Origin: Deltaproteobacteria bacterium
Lineage (GTDB): Bacteria; Desulfobacterota; WTBG01
DNA length: 15,939 nucleotides
Direction of reading: 5' to 3'
Assembly (NCBI GenBank): GCA_013139225.1
Contig: WTBG01000030.1
Coordinates: 1 to 15,939, forward strand
Part shown: piece after piece, positions 8,785 to 15,393 of the stretch
Layout of the letters: every line of letters begins with the position of its first letter
Position numbering within the stretch: position 1 is the first letter of the stretch
Position numbers and translations under genes: made by a program
The notes under the pieces: model-generated
What the model was told of the DNA's origin: nothing
Seen by the model: only the letters and a program-made list of their open reading frames with translations
Databases searched by the model: none

Positions 8785-9168
8785 CTAATAAGAGGTCTCA
8801 CTTCCTATCGCTAATGCATACTCTTCTACGATCTTGCCTCCTACCACATGCTCAACAAGAATTCTCTGGATCTTTTCTTCATCCAAATCAACATATTTTA
8901 CAGGAGCTTCCCCTCTCAATTCAACGGTAGCCATAGGTTCTCGACTACAAAGTCCAGCGCAACCAGAGGTCGTCACAATAACGTCTTTAACATCCCGCTG
9001 GGCTATCTCATCCATTAATTTTTGCATAACTTTTCTGGCGCCAGAGGCAATTCCACAAGTTCCCATATGCACAGTAACCTTAGCCTGGTATCCCCCTTCT
9101 CTTAAACCAGTTGAGGTTTTTACCTTCTCCTTAATTTTCGCTAAATCCTCAAGCTTTAATTTGGGCAT
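8785..9168 (-). CDS. HndB-like thioredoxin-fold [2Fe-2S] ferredoxin
   Basis: The 127-residue soluble protein has a short helical N-terminus followed by a thioredoxin-like ferredoxin domain. It begins at VTVHMGTCGIASGARK and has a second motif, SGCAGLCSREP. Visible cysteines are C38, C70 and C74. The position of the usual fourth ligand, five residues after C38, is a glycine (C38 G I A S G43). This CGIASGAR form recalls the HndB subunit of Desulfovibrio NADP-reducing hydrogenase as I remember it. Its place between nuoE and nuoF repeats the hndA-hndB-hndC order. GGGAGG lies 7 bases before the ATG. Likely role: an auxiliary electron-transfer subunit of the NuoEFG module. Whether it binds a cluster with three cysteines is uncertain. 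Confidence 0.9.
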   Translation of the reverse strand: MPKLKLEDLAKIKEKVKTSTGLREGGYQAKVTVHMGTCGIASGARKVMQKLMDEIAQRDVKDVIVTTSGCAGLCSREPMATVELRGEAPVKYVDLDEEKIQRILVEHVVGGKIVEEYALAIGSETSY

Positions 9169-9200
9169 TGTGAACCTCCCTACCTAAAAGATTTGTTTCA

Positions 9201-9707
9201 TTATTCATATTCCTTAACGATCTCAATCGCTTTATCTATGTTCAACAGTCCATGGGTATCTTGATTGACAACCATCACTGGCGCTAATCCGCAGGCGCCT
9301 AAGCATCGCACCGTCTCCAGGGAATACCTCATATCTTCTGTGGTTTCCTCGACATCAATACCTAAATTTTGTTTCAATTTGCCAAGCATTTTGTTGGTAC
9401 CCTGAACATAACATGCTGTGCCCATACAGAGTCTCACAACGTTTCTTCCTCGAGGAACCAGAGTAAAAAAAGAGTAAAATGTTATCACTCCATAGACATA
9501 ACTTGGATGAACGTCTAACCCCTCGGCAATTCTATTTTGCACCTCTTCAGGTAAAAATCCGCATATATCTTGCACCTGTTGCAACACAGGAATGAGTGAA
9601 CCAGGTTTATCCCTATGATCGGCAATAATCTGATCTATTTCCCCCCATTCCTCCGGTGTTATCTCTTTTTCTACAACCTTTTTTTTACCCGATGATTCAC
9701 CCGCCAT
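9201..9707 (-). CDS. nuoE: NADH-quinone oxidoreductase subunit E ([2Fe-2S] N1a)
   Basis: This 168-residue protein is the first gene of the operon and the NuoE subunit that partners NuoF. It has a helical N-terminal half (LIPVLQQVQDICGFLP, typical of NuoE) and a thioredoxin-like domain with ligands C94xxxxC99 and C135xxxC139. I start it at the ATG at 9707, because GGGAGGG lies 9 bases before that codon. The frame stays open to an ATG at 9740, but that codon has no ribosome site and falls inside the putative operator and next to the predicted transcription start. NuoE is also the HndA/HydC subunit of bifurcating hydrogenases, matching the Hnd-like order of the following genes. Confidence 0.94.
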   Translation of the reverse strand: MAGESSGKKKVVEKEITPEEWGEIDQIIADHRDKPGSLIPVLQQVQDICGFLPEEVQNRIAEGLDVHPSYVYGVITFYSFFTLVPRGRNVVRLCMGTACYVQGTNKMLGKLKQNLGIDVEETTEDMRYSLETVRCLGACGLAPVMVVNQDTHGLLNIDKAIEIVKEYE

Positions 9708-9729
9708 TGAAAAAACCCTCCCACAAAAA

Positions 9730-9747
9730 TGAATGACCATTCATTCA
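9730..9747. promoter_or_regulatory. Palindromic operator resembling the FadR (TetR-family) box
   Basis: TGAATGACCATTCATTCA is an 18-bp palindrome with 7-base arms around CCAT. From memory, the Bacillus subtilis FadR/YsiA operator consensus is TGAATGAMTANTCATTCA; this site agrees at every position but one (C in place of T at position 9). It overlaps the last three bases of the predicted -10 box and the expected transcription start, and lies upstream of the nuoE ribosome site, which is a classic repressor position. No TetR-type gene is in the window, so the regulator is inferred. Confidence 0.7.
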
Positions 9748-9773
9748 CTAGCATAATGATATTTCTATGTCAA
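9745..9773 (-). promoter_or_regulatory. Sigma-70 type promoter of the nuo operon
   Basis: On the minus strand a perfect TTGACA (9768-9773) is followed after 17 bases by TAGTGA (9745-9750). This -10 box is weak, but TG-N precedes it as in extended -10 promoters. The predicted start, near 9738, gives a leader of about 30 bases before the nuoE ATG. The weak -10 box and the overlapping palindrome suggest a regulated promoter. Confidence 0.6.
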
Positions 9774-9869
9774 GATTTTTTCTCGAATAATTTATTTTAA
9801 AGTAATAGTGAAAACAATAAGATAATCAATTGGTTACTTAAGGAAGACAATGGCAGGCTCTTGAAACAA

Positions 9870-9903
9870 AACAAGGGGATAGCATAGTAGCTATCCCCTT
9901 GTT
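9870..9903 (-). terminator. Intrinsic terminator after the gcvH-like gene
   Basis: A 14-bp perfect stem (AACAAGGGGATAGC with its complement) closes a 6-base loop, and the minus-strand continuation is TTGTTTC. It begins about 20 bases after the stop codon of the GcvH-like gene and lies before the nuo promoter, so it separates the two transcription units. The downstream T-run is interrupted by G, so efficiency may be moderate. Confidence 0.8.
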
Positions 9904-9924
9904 AAATATCCTTTTTCTTCACGT

Positions 9925-10857
9925 TTATTTTGTTAGTAAAAACTCACTTACAAAAGATGTCCAATCTTCTCCGTCAAGACTTCCGTAAATATCACTAACG
10001 GGTCCTCCACCATCATGGGCGGTAGCACCAATCTCTGTCTCAGTCCGTTTTAACAAACGTTTTGCTTCGTCTTCTAGCCAAGCGCTGGCATCCTTGTCAT
10101 AAAGAAGATCTTTTAGATTTTTCCTTAGATTTGAAGGTTCAATCATGTATATCCACCCACTGCCATAGGGATCTTGATTAATCAGAGAAGGATCCTTCTC
10201 AATTTCTGGATTAATCGCTGTTATCACACCATCCATGGGCGAGAGGAATTTCGCATTCCTTAAGTCACGCTCAATAGTCCAGCCCACGGAACCTTGATAA
10301 ATTTTCTCACCTACCTTGGGCAGGCTGATAGCATTTAAGCTGCCAACCAACCTCTGGGCAAAGTCATCTATACCTACCCGTATTTTCCCTCCATATTCCA
10401 CATGTGTCCAGGAGTGTCCACGATGAAAATAGTAATTGTCTGGTTGGTCGTACCCAGCTACTTTCTTGAGCATTTTCGGTATAACTAGGGGGGGTATTCT
10501 ATCTTGCATCATTTGATCATAAGAACACTCACCACACCTGAAGGCATTAGGACAGATCTTGTGAGATACTTCACCAGTCACCATATAACGGCACTTTCTT
10601 TGGTGAGCAGGCAATTTCTTAAATTCTTTCACCCAGGTGGTAGCCTCTTTTTTCCTGGTATCTTTCGCCAAACCTATTCCCTTTGGACTTTCTTCTTCTT
10701 TTCTAGATTTCTCCGAAAGCGCATGATCAAACTGACAGTTACTGCAATTATAATTATTGGTACACAGTTTGTAGGACACAGCACCTGCTTCCATCCAAAT
10801 ACACTTTCTTTCACCTGCTGGAACTAACCTCAATTTTTTTTCCATTTTTTCAGCCAT
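9925..10857 (-). CDS. GcvH-like protein with duplicated cysteine motif, no lipoyl-lysine
   Basis: The 310-residue soluble protein has two N-terminal copies of a cysteine motif with identical spacing, CX12CX5CX2C: C19/C32/C38/C41 and C89/C102/C108/C111. Each copy starts with RKC and ends with an aromatic-Asp pair (FD, YD). These look like metal or iron-sulfur sites. Residues about 142-241 are a glycine cleavage H-protein fold (FHRGHSW, RVGIDDFAQRLVG, FLSPMDGVITAIN). Aligned to GcvH, the lipoyl-lysine position is L199; the nearest lysine is K203. It therefore should not act as an ordinary lipoyl carrier. The C-terminal 60 residues are charged and helical. I recall similar proteins annotated only as glycine cleavage system protein H in anaerobic Deltaproteobacteria; their function is unknown to me. 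GGAGG lies 8 bases before the ATG. It is a monocistronic unit with a sigma-54 promoter. Confidence 0.85.
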   Translation of the reverse strand: MAEKMEKKLRLVPAGERKCIWMEAGAVSYKLCTNNYNCSNCQFDHALSEKSRKEEESPKGIGLAKDTRKKEATTWVKEFKKLPAHQRKCRYMVTGEVSHKICPNAFRCGECSYDQMMQDRIPPLVIPKMLKKVAGYDQPDNYYFHRGHSWTHVEYGGKIRVGIDDFAQRLVGSLNAISLPKVGEKIYQGSVGWTIERDLRNAKFLSPMDGVITAINPEIEKDPSLINQDPYGSGWIYMIEPSNLRKNLKDLLYDKDASAWLEDEAKRLLKRTETEIGATAHDGGGPVSDIYGSLDGEDWTSFVSEFLLTK

Positions 10858-10930
10858 TGTTATTACCTCCTTTTTTATTTATATTTAATGTAGTTTTATT
10901 AACGTTCACCGACTGTTTGCCCATATAAAA

Positions 10931-10946
10931 AGCAATTCGCATGCCA
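10931..10946 (-). promoter_or_regulatory. Sigma-54 promoter (-24/-12) of the gcvH-like gene
   Basis: The minus strand reads TGGCATGCGAATTGCT, against the consensus TGGCAYGNNNNTTGCW. The invariant GG and GC pairs are exactly 10 bases apart. The expected start is about 60 bases before the gcvH-like ATG. A sigma-54-type activator with a GAFTGA loop is encoded less than 1 kb upstream (11746-13104), which fits control by that regulator. Confidence 0.78.
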
Positions 10947-10959
10947 TTTTTATCATGGA

Positions 10960-10994
10960 CAAAAAAAAGACCATTTGACAGCTACAAATGGTCT
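10960..10994 (-). terminator. Strong intrinsic terminator after amzA
   Basis: On the minus strand, AGACCATTT and AAATGGTCT form a perfect 9-bp stem with a 9-base loop, followed directly by eight T residues. It ends the histidine kinase/regulator/amzA transcript 180 bases past the amzA stop and insulates the sigma-54 promoter just downstream. Confidence 0.88.
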
Positions 10995-11174
10995 AATTAT
11001 AAAGTGTTTTTACAATCTGCCCTTCTAATAACAGCTACTTTGCCATCATCCCCACTCTCAACAAACTGTTTAAGATTTCAACATCACTTTTTCGATTATC
11101 CAGTTAAGTCTTCAATTTACATAAATAATTAACTGCGTAAGTATTTTCTACACCACCTGTTGAAAAATTAAACA

Positions 11175-11729
11175 TTAAGTCTCCGCCAATTCATTAAGAT
11201 TAGAGATTAATTTGTAATTACAAAACTTGCAAAATTGATCAGACTTAATATCAGTATCCCCTATGGTATGCGAGGCATGCATAACACAGTTGACATCACC
11301 GCAATGGGTTAATCCAAAGGTGTGGGTCAACTCATGGATAACCTCTTTTTCTACTCTGGAAATGAAGAGCTCATTATCAGGTGGTAAACCATAAAATTCC
11401 TGTTTTAAACGAGCAAGTGAAATGATAGCACAATGACTTCCCAGCTGTGCCTCCCCAAAAACAAAGGTAAATATTGGAATATAGAGGTCAAGGTTGGTTA
11501 CACCAATGGTTCTTACAGAATCATTCTTAACCCATCCGCACAATTCCCTGAGAATCATGGTGGAATAATATTGTTTTCTATCAGGGTTATAGGCATAGGA
11601 AGGAGATTCCCATTCTTCATTGACTCGGCAAGGATAACCGAAGTAATGGTAAATGGTCACAGAAAGCCTTTGAAGTAGGTTGTCATCTATCTTACCAATT
11701 GGAACGATGTCTAAGTGTTTTTTCTTCAT
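11175..11729 (-). CDS. amzA: Archaemetzincin-type zinc metalloprotease
   Basis: The 184-residue protein carries the full archaemetzincin signature: HELTHTFGLTHC at 132-143, C148xM150, then C167xxC170. H132, H136 and H142 should bind catalytic zinc, E133 is the general base, M150 is the metzincin Met-turn, and C143, C148, C167 and C170 form the second, structural zinc site. The length is normal for the family and no signal peptide is present, so it should act in the cytoplasm. Archaemetzincins are widespread in archaea and scattered in bacteria; natural substrates are not known to me. The gene starts 16 bases after the response regulator stop, with only a poor ribosome site, which suggests translational coupling and shared expression with the two-component system. 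Confidence 0.9.
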   Translation of the reverse strand: MKKKHLDIVPIGKIDDNLLQRLSVTIYHYFGYPCRVNEEWESPSYAYNPDRKQYYSTMILRELCGWVKNDSVRTIGVTNLDLYIPIFTFVFGEAQLGSHCAIISLARLKQEFYGLPPDNELFISRVEKEVIHELTHTFGLTHCGDVNCVMHASHTIGDTDIKSDQFCKFCNYKLISNLNELAET

Positions 11730-11745
11730 TCATCTGCTATGTGAT

Positions 11746-13104
11746 TTACTCAGTCTTTGATTTTTCCAGATTATATTTTTTTATCTTGTTATAAAGTGTC
11801 ACCCGATCGATTCCCAAATCCTCAGCCGTTTTGCTAATATTCCATCCATTCTCCTCAAGTGTTTGTAGTATATGAATTTTTTCCCTATCTTTAAGTGACT
11901 TTAACTTTGGTCCTCTCTCTTCTGTAACCCCTTGATTAAAGAATGGTAAGTCCTGAGGGACAATCTCACTCCCTTTACCTACTACTACGGCCCGTTCAAT
12001 TGCATTTTCAAGTTCCCTCACATTACCCGGCCAGTCATATTCCATCATCAAGTTAAGTGCTTGAGATGAAATACCTTCAATCTTTTTGTTAGTCTCAGCT
12101 CTAAACTTATCCAAGAAATGATCCGCCAAAAGCTGGATATCTTCTCTTCTCTTCCTTAAAGGAGGAAGGTGTATCGAGACAACATTTAATCGGTAAAATA
12201 AATCTTCTCTGAAAGTTCCCTCCTGAATTGCTTTTTTCAGATCTCTGTTGCTGGCTGAAACAATCCGTGCATCTATACTAGTGGGCTCAACTCCTCCAAC
12301 CCGCCTGAAGCTCTTTTCACTCAACACCCTCAACAAGTCGACTTGGGTCTTCAGGCTTATTTCCCCAATTTCATCTAAGAACAAGGTTCCACCCTCAGCA
12401 AGCTCAAATCGTCCTTTTTTGGTATATAAAGCCCCTGTGAATGCCCCTTTCTCGTGACCAAAAAGCTCGCTTTCTAAAAGGCCCTCAGGCATAGCCCCAC
12501 AACTGGCCGTGATAAAAGGATTATAGCGGCGGGGACTATTAGCATGGAGAGCCCGAGCGATAAGCTCCTTGCCTGTTCCGCTTTCTCCGGTAATCAAGAC
12601 AGTTGTATCACTAGCTGCAACATTTTTAACCAGCTCGAAGACATCTTGCATTGGCTGGCTTCTTCCGATTATTTCTTCAAACTTATATTCTTGATCTAGT
12701 CTCTCTCGAAGAAGAATGTTTTCTCTCACCAGTCTTTGGTGCTCAACTACTTTCTCAACAAGTAAAGCGATAGCCTCAGGATCAAAAGGTTTAACAACAT
12801 AATCATAGGCACCGTCCTTCATCGCTTGGACTGCTGAATCTACGGTTGCATAGGCTGTGATGATAATTACCGGTAAATCTGATGTGACCTTCTTGACTTC
12901 CCGTAACACTTCTAGTCCATCCATACCTGGCATCTTAAAATCTACAAAAAGGATGTTCCACCTTTCACTTTCCACTTTTTTCAATGCCTCTTCGCCGCTC
13001 TCAACTGCAATAGCTTCATATCCATCTTCTCTCAGGTAATTGGAAAGCGCCTCCCGTACGATCATTTCATCATCAACAACCAATATACGCACATCTTTAT
13101 TCAT
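11746..13104 (-). CDS. Sigma-54-dependent response regulator (NtrC/AtoC family)
   Basis: This 452-residue regulator has three parts. The receiver domain (1-125) has acidic pair D11-D12, phospho-acceptor D55 in FVDFKMPGMDG and K105 in VVKPFD. The AAA+ domain (about 145-375) has Walker A GESGTGKE (173-180), GAFTGA (220-225) and Walker B GTLFLDEIGE (239-248). A C-terminal Fis-type helix-turn-helix has NISKTAEDLGIDRVTLYNKI. An intact GAFTGA loop means it should contact sigma-54. I start it at the ATG at 13104, since AAGGAGGG lies 7 bases before it; the frame is open ten codons further upstream. It is 34 bases after its kinase gene. The likely target is the sigma-54 promoter at 10931-10946; that link is inferred from proximity. 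Confidence 0.94.
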   Translation of the reverse strand: MNKDVRILVVDDEMIVREALSNYLREDGYEAIAVESGEEALKKVESERWNILFVDFKMPGMDGLEVLREVKKVTSDLPVIIITAYATVDSAVQAMKDGAYDYVVKPFDPEAIALLVEKVVEHQRLVRENILLRERLDQEYKFEEIIGRSQPMQDVFELVKNVAASDTTVLITGESGTGKELIARALHANSPRRYNPFITASCGAMPEGLLESELFGHEKGAFTGALYTKKGRFELAEGGTLFLDEIGEISLKTQVDLLRVLSEKSFRRVGGVEPTSIDARIVSASNRDLKKAIQEGTFREDLFYRLNVVSIHLPPLRKRREDIQLLADHFLDKFRAETNKKIEGISSQALNLMMEYDWPGNVRELENAIERAVVVGKGSEIVPQDLPFFNQGVTEERGPKLKSLKDREKIHILQTLEENGWNISKTAEDLGIDRVTLYNKIKKYNLEKSKTE

Positions 13105-13138
13105 CAACATCCCTCCTTCAAAAATAGGACGCAAAAAA

Positions 13139-15178
13139 CTATCTTTCTGTTTTTTCTTTTTCTTCCTTTGCTACTGTAGGTAACTTAATGATAAAGGTTG
13201 TTCCTTTGCCCACCTTACTTTTCACTTCGACAGTCCCTTTGTGCTCATTTATAATGCCATAAACAATGGAAAGACCGAGGCCAACCCCTTTGCCTGCCTC
13301 TTTCGTTGAAAAAAAAGGGTCAAAAATCTTTGAGAGGTGTTCTTCCGGAATGCCTGTGCCGGTATCAGCAATCTCAACTTCAACAAATCCATCATCTGGC
13401 AGATGGCAACTCTTAATGGTTAATACCCCTCCATCAGGCATGGCTTCCGAGCCATTGATGATGATATTCATCAGTGTCTGTTGGATCTGAGAGAAATCAC
13501 AAGGTGTTAACGGTACGGTTGCATCAAGTACAGTATGTAATTTCACATTTTGGAGTTTAAGTTTATTTCCTAATAAGGATAAGCTCTTTTCTAAGATACT
13601 GTTTACACTCACCTCCTCAATCCTGGGCTTTGACTGACGGGCAAAGGTTAAGAGATCTTTTACAATTCTGGTTACGCGACTCATCTCTGTATCCATGCTT
13701 GACAAAAAATTCCTCATCTCTTTAATTCTGCTTAGAGGAAATGGCTCCTTTTTGGTTATTTTTAACAGGAGCTTGATATAGGTTGCAATACCCGCTAAAG
13801 GATTATTAATCTCATGAGCAACCACGGCAGCAAGTTTCCCTAAAGAGGCCAACTTCTCAGACTGGATTAGTTGATACTGTGCTTTTCGTAGTTCCTCTGT
13901 TCTCTCAGCGACTCTTTTTTCCAGGGTTTTACCCCACTGCTTAAGCTCTTGATGGGCATTTTTTAAATTCTTTACCATTTGATTAAATGATAGTGCCAAA
14001 TGGCCAATTTCATCCCTTGACTGAACTTTCATCTCGTGAGAAAGATCTCCCTGGGCAATTTTTCCCGTAGCCACAACCATATCCCGCAAGGGATTGGTAA
14101 TGCCAGCCGTAATGAAATAATACATAATCAAAACAAGAAACAGGCACAAAAGGGCAATAGCAAAAAAGGAAAGAACCACCTTATTCCTTATGTCAATGTA
14201 AGGTGCCTCAAGCATCCCTACATAGAGAATTCCGATAATCTCCCCTTTAATATTCTTTATGGGCTGGTAGGCAGTGATATACCAATCATTCACGACAAAA
14301 GCTCGATCAACCCACTCCCTCCCTTCCTCCAACACAGCCCTCTCTACTTCATCCGAAACCCTTGTCCCAATGGCCCGTTGGTCTTTTTCCGTTTTCACAT
14401 TGGTTGAAATCCTCAAATCTCCCTGGAAGATGGTTGCGGTCCCCGTGTCTTTTCCTTTATATTTCTCCCCTTTAAAAACAATCTCTTTAATCCGATCAAC
14501 AATAAAATAATCCCGGTTAATCAAACTCCCTCCATATAAAACCCCCAAAAGGCTGCCATCTTGAGCTACTATAGGAGCAGCTGCTTTTAGCATCATTCCT
14601 GAGGTCTCTTCAGATTTTCTCTTAGGCTTGGCCTTAGGAGTTGGAATGATTTTCACAGAGGCTTGTATCACCAACTCTTCACCCTCTTTCATCAGCTCCT
14701 TCCTGGGGAGAATTTGGGTAGAAGCAATAATCTTATTTTGTAAAGCTAAGCTAATGATTTCATCCTGGGATTGATCGTCTCCTAACGTAAAGGGGCTTCG
14801 TGTTCTGATCAGTACCTTCCCCTTCGTATCGGTTAGAGTTAGTATATCTAAGTCATTCTCTAGCCTCAATCGTTCAAGCTCTCTTTTGAGCATATCTTTG
14901 TCATCTAATACAATTCCTTCCTTGAGAAAAAACCTTTGTGAAGTTAAACGCACAACCGATTCGATCTCTCTTAATCTTTCATTGTACACCGTCCAGGCAG
15001 AGGCAAGATCATGCTTTACCTTTCTCTGTGCCTGTTCGATCAAGGTAGTAGCAACCAATCTTGTTCCAATGATGGTTGTACCCAGCCCCCCTACCAGGAT
15101 AATCACAATGAAACTTACGATTAATTTAGTTCTTAGAGAAAAAGGGGCTTTGAGTCTTAACTTTTCTATGAGTTTCAT
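13139..15178 (-). CDS. Membrane sensor histidine kinase with large periplasmic Cache-type sensor
   Basis: The 679-residue kinase has a transmembrane helix at about 18-40, a periplasmic sensor of roughly 290 residues and a second helix at about 333-356. A HAMP domain (about 357-410) and a coiled segment follow. The HisKA box holds H455 in AVVAHEINNPLAG, and the ATPase domain has N571/N575, DTGTGIP (605-611) and GKGVGLGLS (629-637). The sensor's size and the LLGVLYGGSLINRDY and IIGILYVGMLEAPY repeats suggest a double-Cache or Cache3/Cache2 fusion that binds a small organic ligand. A lysine- and proline-rich stretch at 179-193 looks like an unstructured insertion in the sensor. It heads the operon with the response regulator and amzA. 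The ligand is unknown. The ribosome site is weak. Confidence 0.93.
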   Translation of the reverse strand: MKLIEKLRLKAPFSLRTKLIVSFIVIILVGGLGTTIIGTRLVATTLIEQAQRKVKHDLASAWTVYNERLREIESVVRLTSQRFFLKEGIVLDDKDMLKRELERLRLENDLDILTLTDTKGKVLIRTRSPFTLGDDQSQDEIISLALQNKIIASTQILPRKELMKEGEELVIQASVKIIPTPKAKPKRKSEETSGMMLKAAAPIVAQDGSLLGVLYGGSLINRDYFIVDRIKEIVFKGEKYKGKDTGTATIFQGDLRISTNVKTEKDQRAIGTRVSDEVERAVLEEGREWVDRAFVVNDWYITAYQPIKNIKGEIIGILYVGMLEAPYIDIRNKVVLSFFAIALLCLFLVLIMYYFITAGITNPLRDMVVATGKIAQGDLSHEMKVQSRDEIGHLALSFNQMVKNLKNAHQELKQWGKTLEKRVAERTEELRKAQYQLIQSEKLASLGKLAAVVAHEINNPLAGIATYIKLLLKITKKEPFPLSRIKEMRNFLSSMDTEMSRVTRIVKDLLTFARQSKPRIEEVSVNSILEKSLSLLGNKLKLQNVKLHTVLDATVPLTPCDFSQIQQTLMNIIINGSEAMPDGGVLTIKSCHLPDDGFVEVEIADTGTGIPEEHLSKIFDPFFSTKEAGKGVGLGLSIVYGIINEHKGTVEVKSKVGKGTTFIIKLPTVAKEEKEKTER

Positions 15179-15393
15179 AAATCATCACTAAGAAGTGTCA
15201 ATTAGCTTGTTAACTTATAATAAATATCACTTTTTCACAATTTGTCTATATATAATTATGGGCACAGATTTCTGCAGATTCACCCTGTTAGAAACAACGG
15301 AAAGATTTTTTCTATGCTAGCGTTACCGGTTTCTACAATTTCCCTCCTTTCTTAACATAAACCCCATAACCTGTAACTTTTTTTAGCTGAAAT
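15179..15393. other. Intergenic region upstream of the histidine kinase gene
   Basis: These 215 bases are AT-rich and must contain any promoter specific to the kinase operon. A loose minus-strand candidate is TTGTGA (15235-15240) with TATAAG (15214-15219), but the spacing of 15 bases is short. No GG-N10-GC sigma-54 signal and no clear terminator for the upstream gene were found, so read-through from the ATPase gene is possible. Confidence 0.35.

Larger units (their letters stand above)
10858..11174. other. Intergenic control region upstream of the gcvH-like gene
   Basis: This 317-base gene-free stretch holds, from left to right, the gcvH-like ribosome site and leader, a sigma-54 promoter (10931-10946) and an intrinsic terminator (10960-10994). 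About 180 AT-rich bases follow with no gene. In that last part two similar 13-mers, TTTAAGATTTCAA (11069-11081) and GTTAAGTCTTCAA (11103-11115), match at 10 of 13 positions and are 34 bases apart. They lie about 125-185 bp upstream of the promoter, a reasonable place for activator sites. In AT-rich DNA this match is weak. Confidence 0.5.

Noticed and set aside
9925..10857. Annotation as a true glycine cleavage H protein
   Set aside because: The lipoyl-lysine is absent, no gcvT or gcvP is adjacent, and the protein is far longer than the usual 125-130 residues.
15341..15350. Strong AAGGAGGG ribosome-site-like sequence on the minus strand upstream of the kinase gene
   Set aside because: The only nearby start codon (TTG) is followed at once by a stop, and no other frame opens at a suitable distance, so no small gene is supported.
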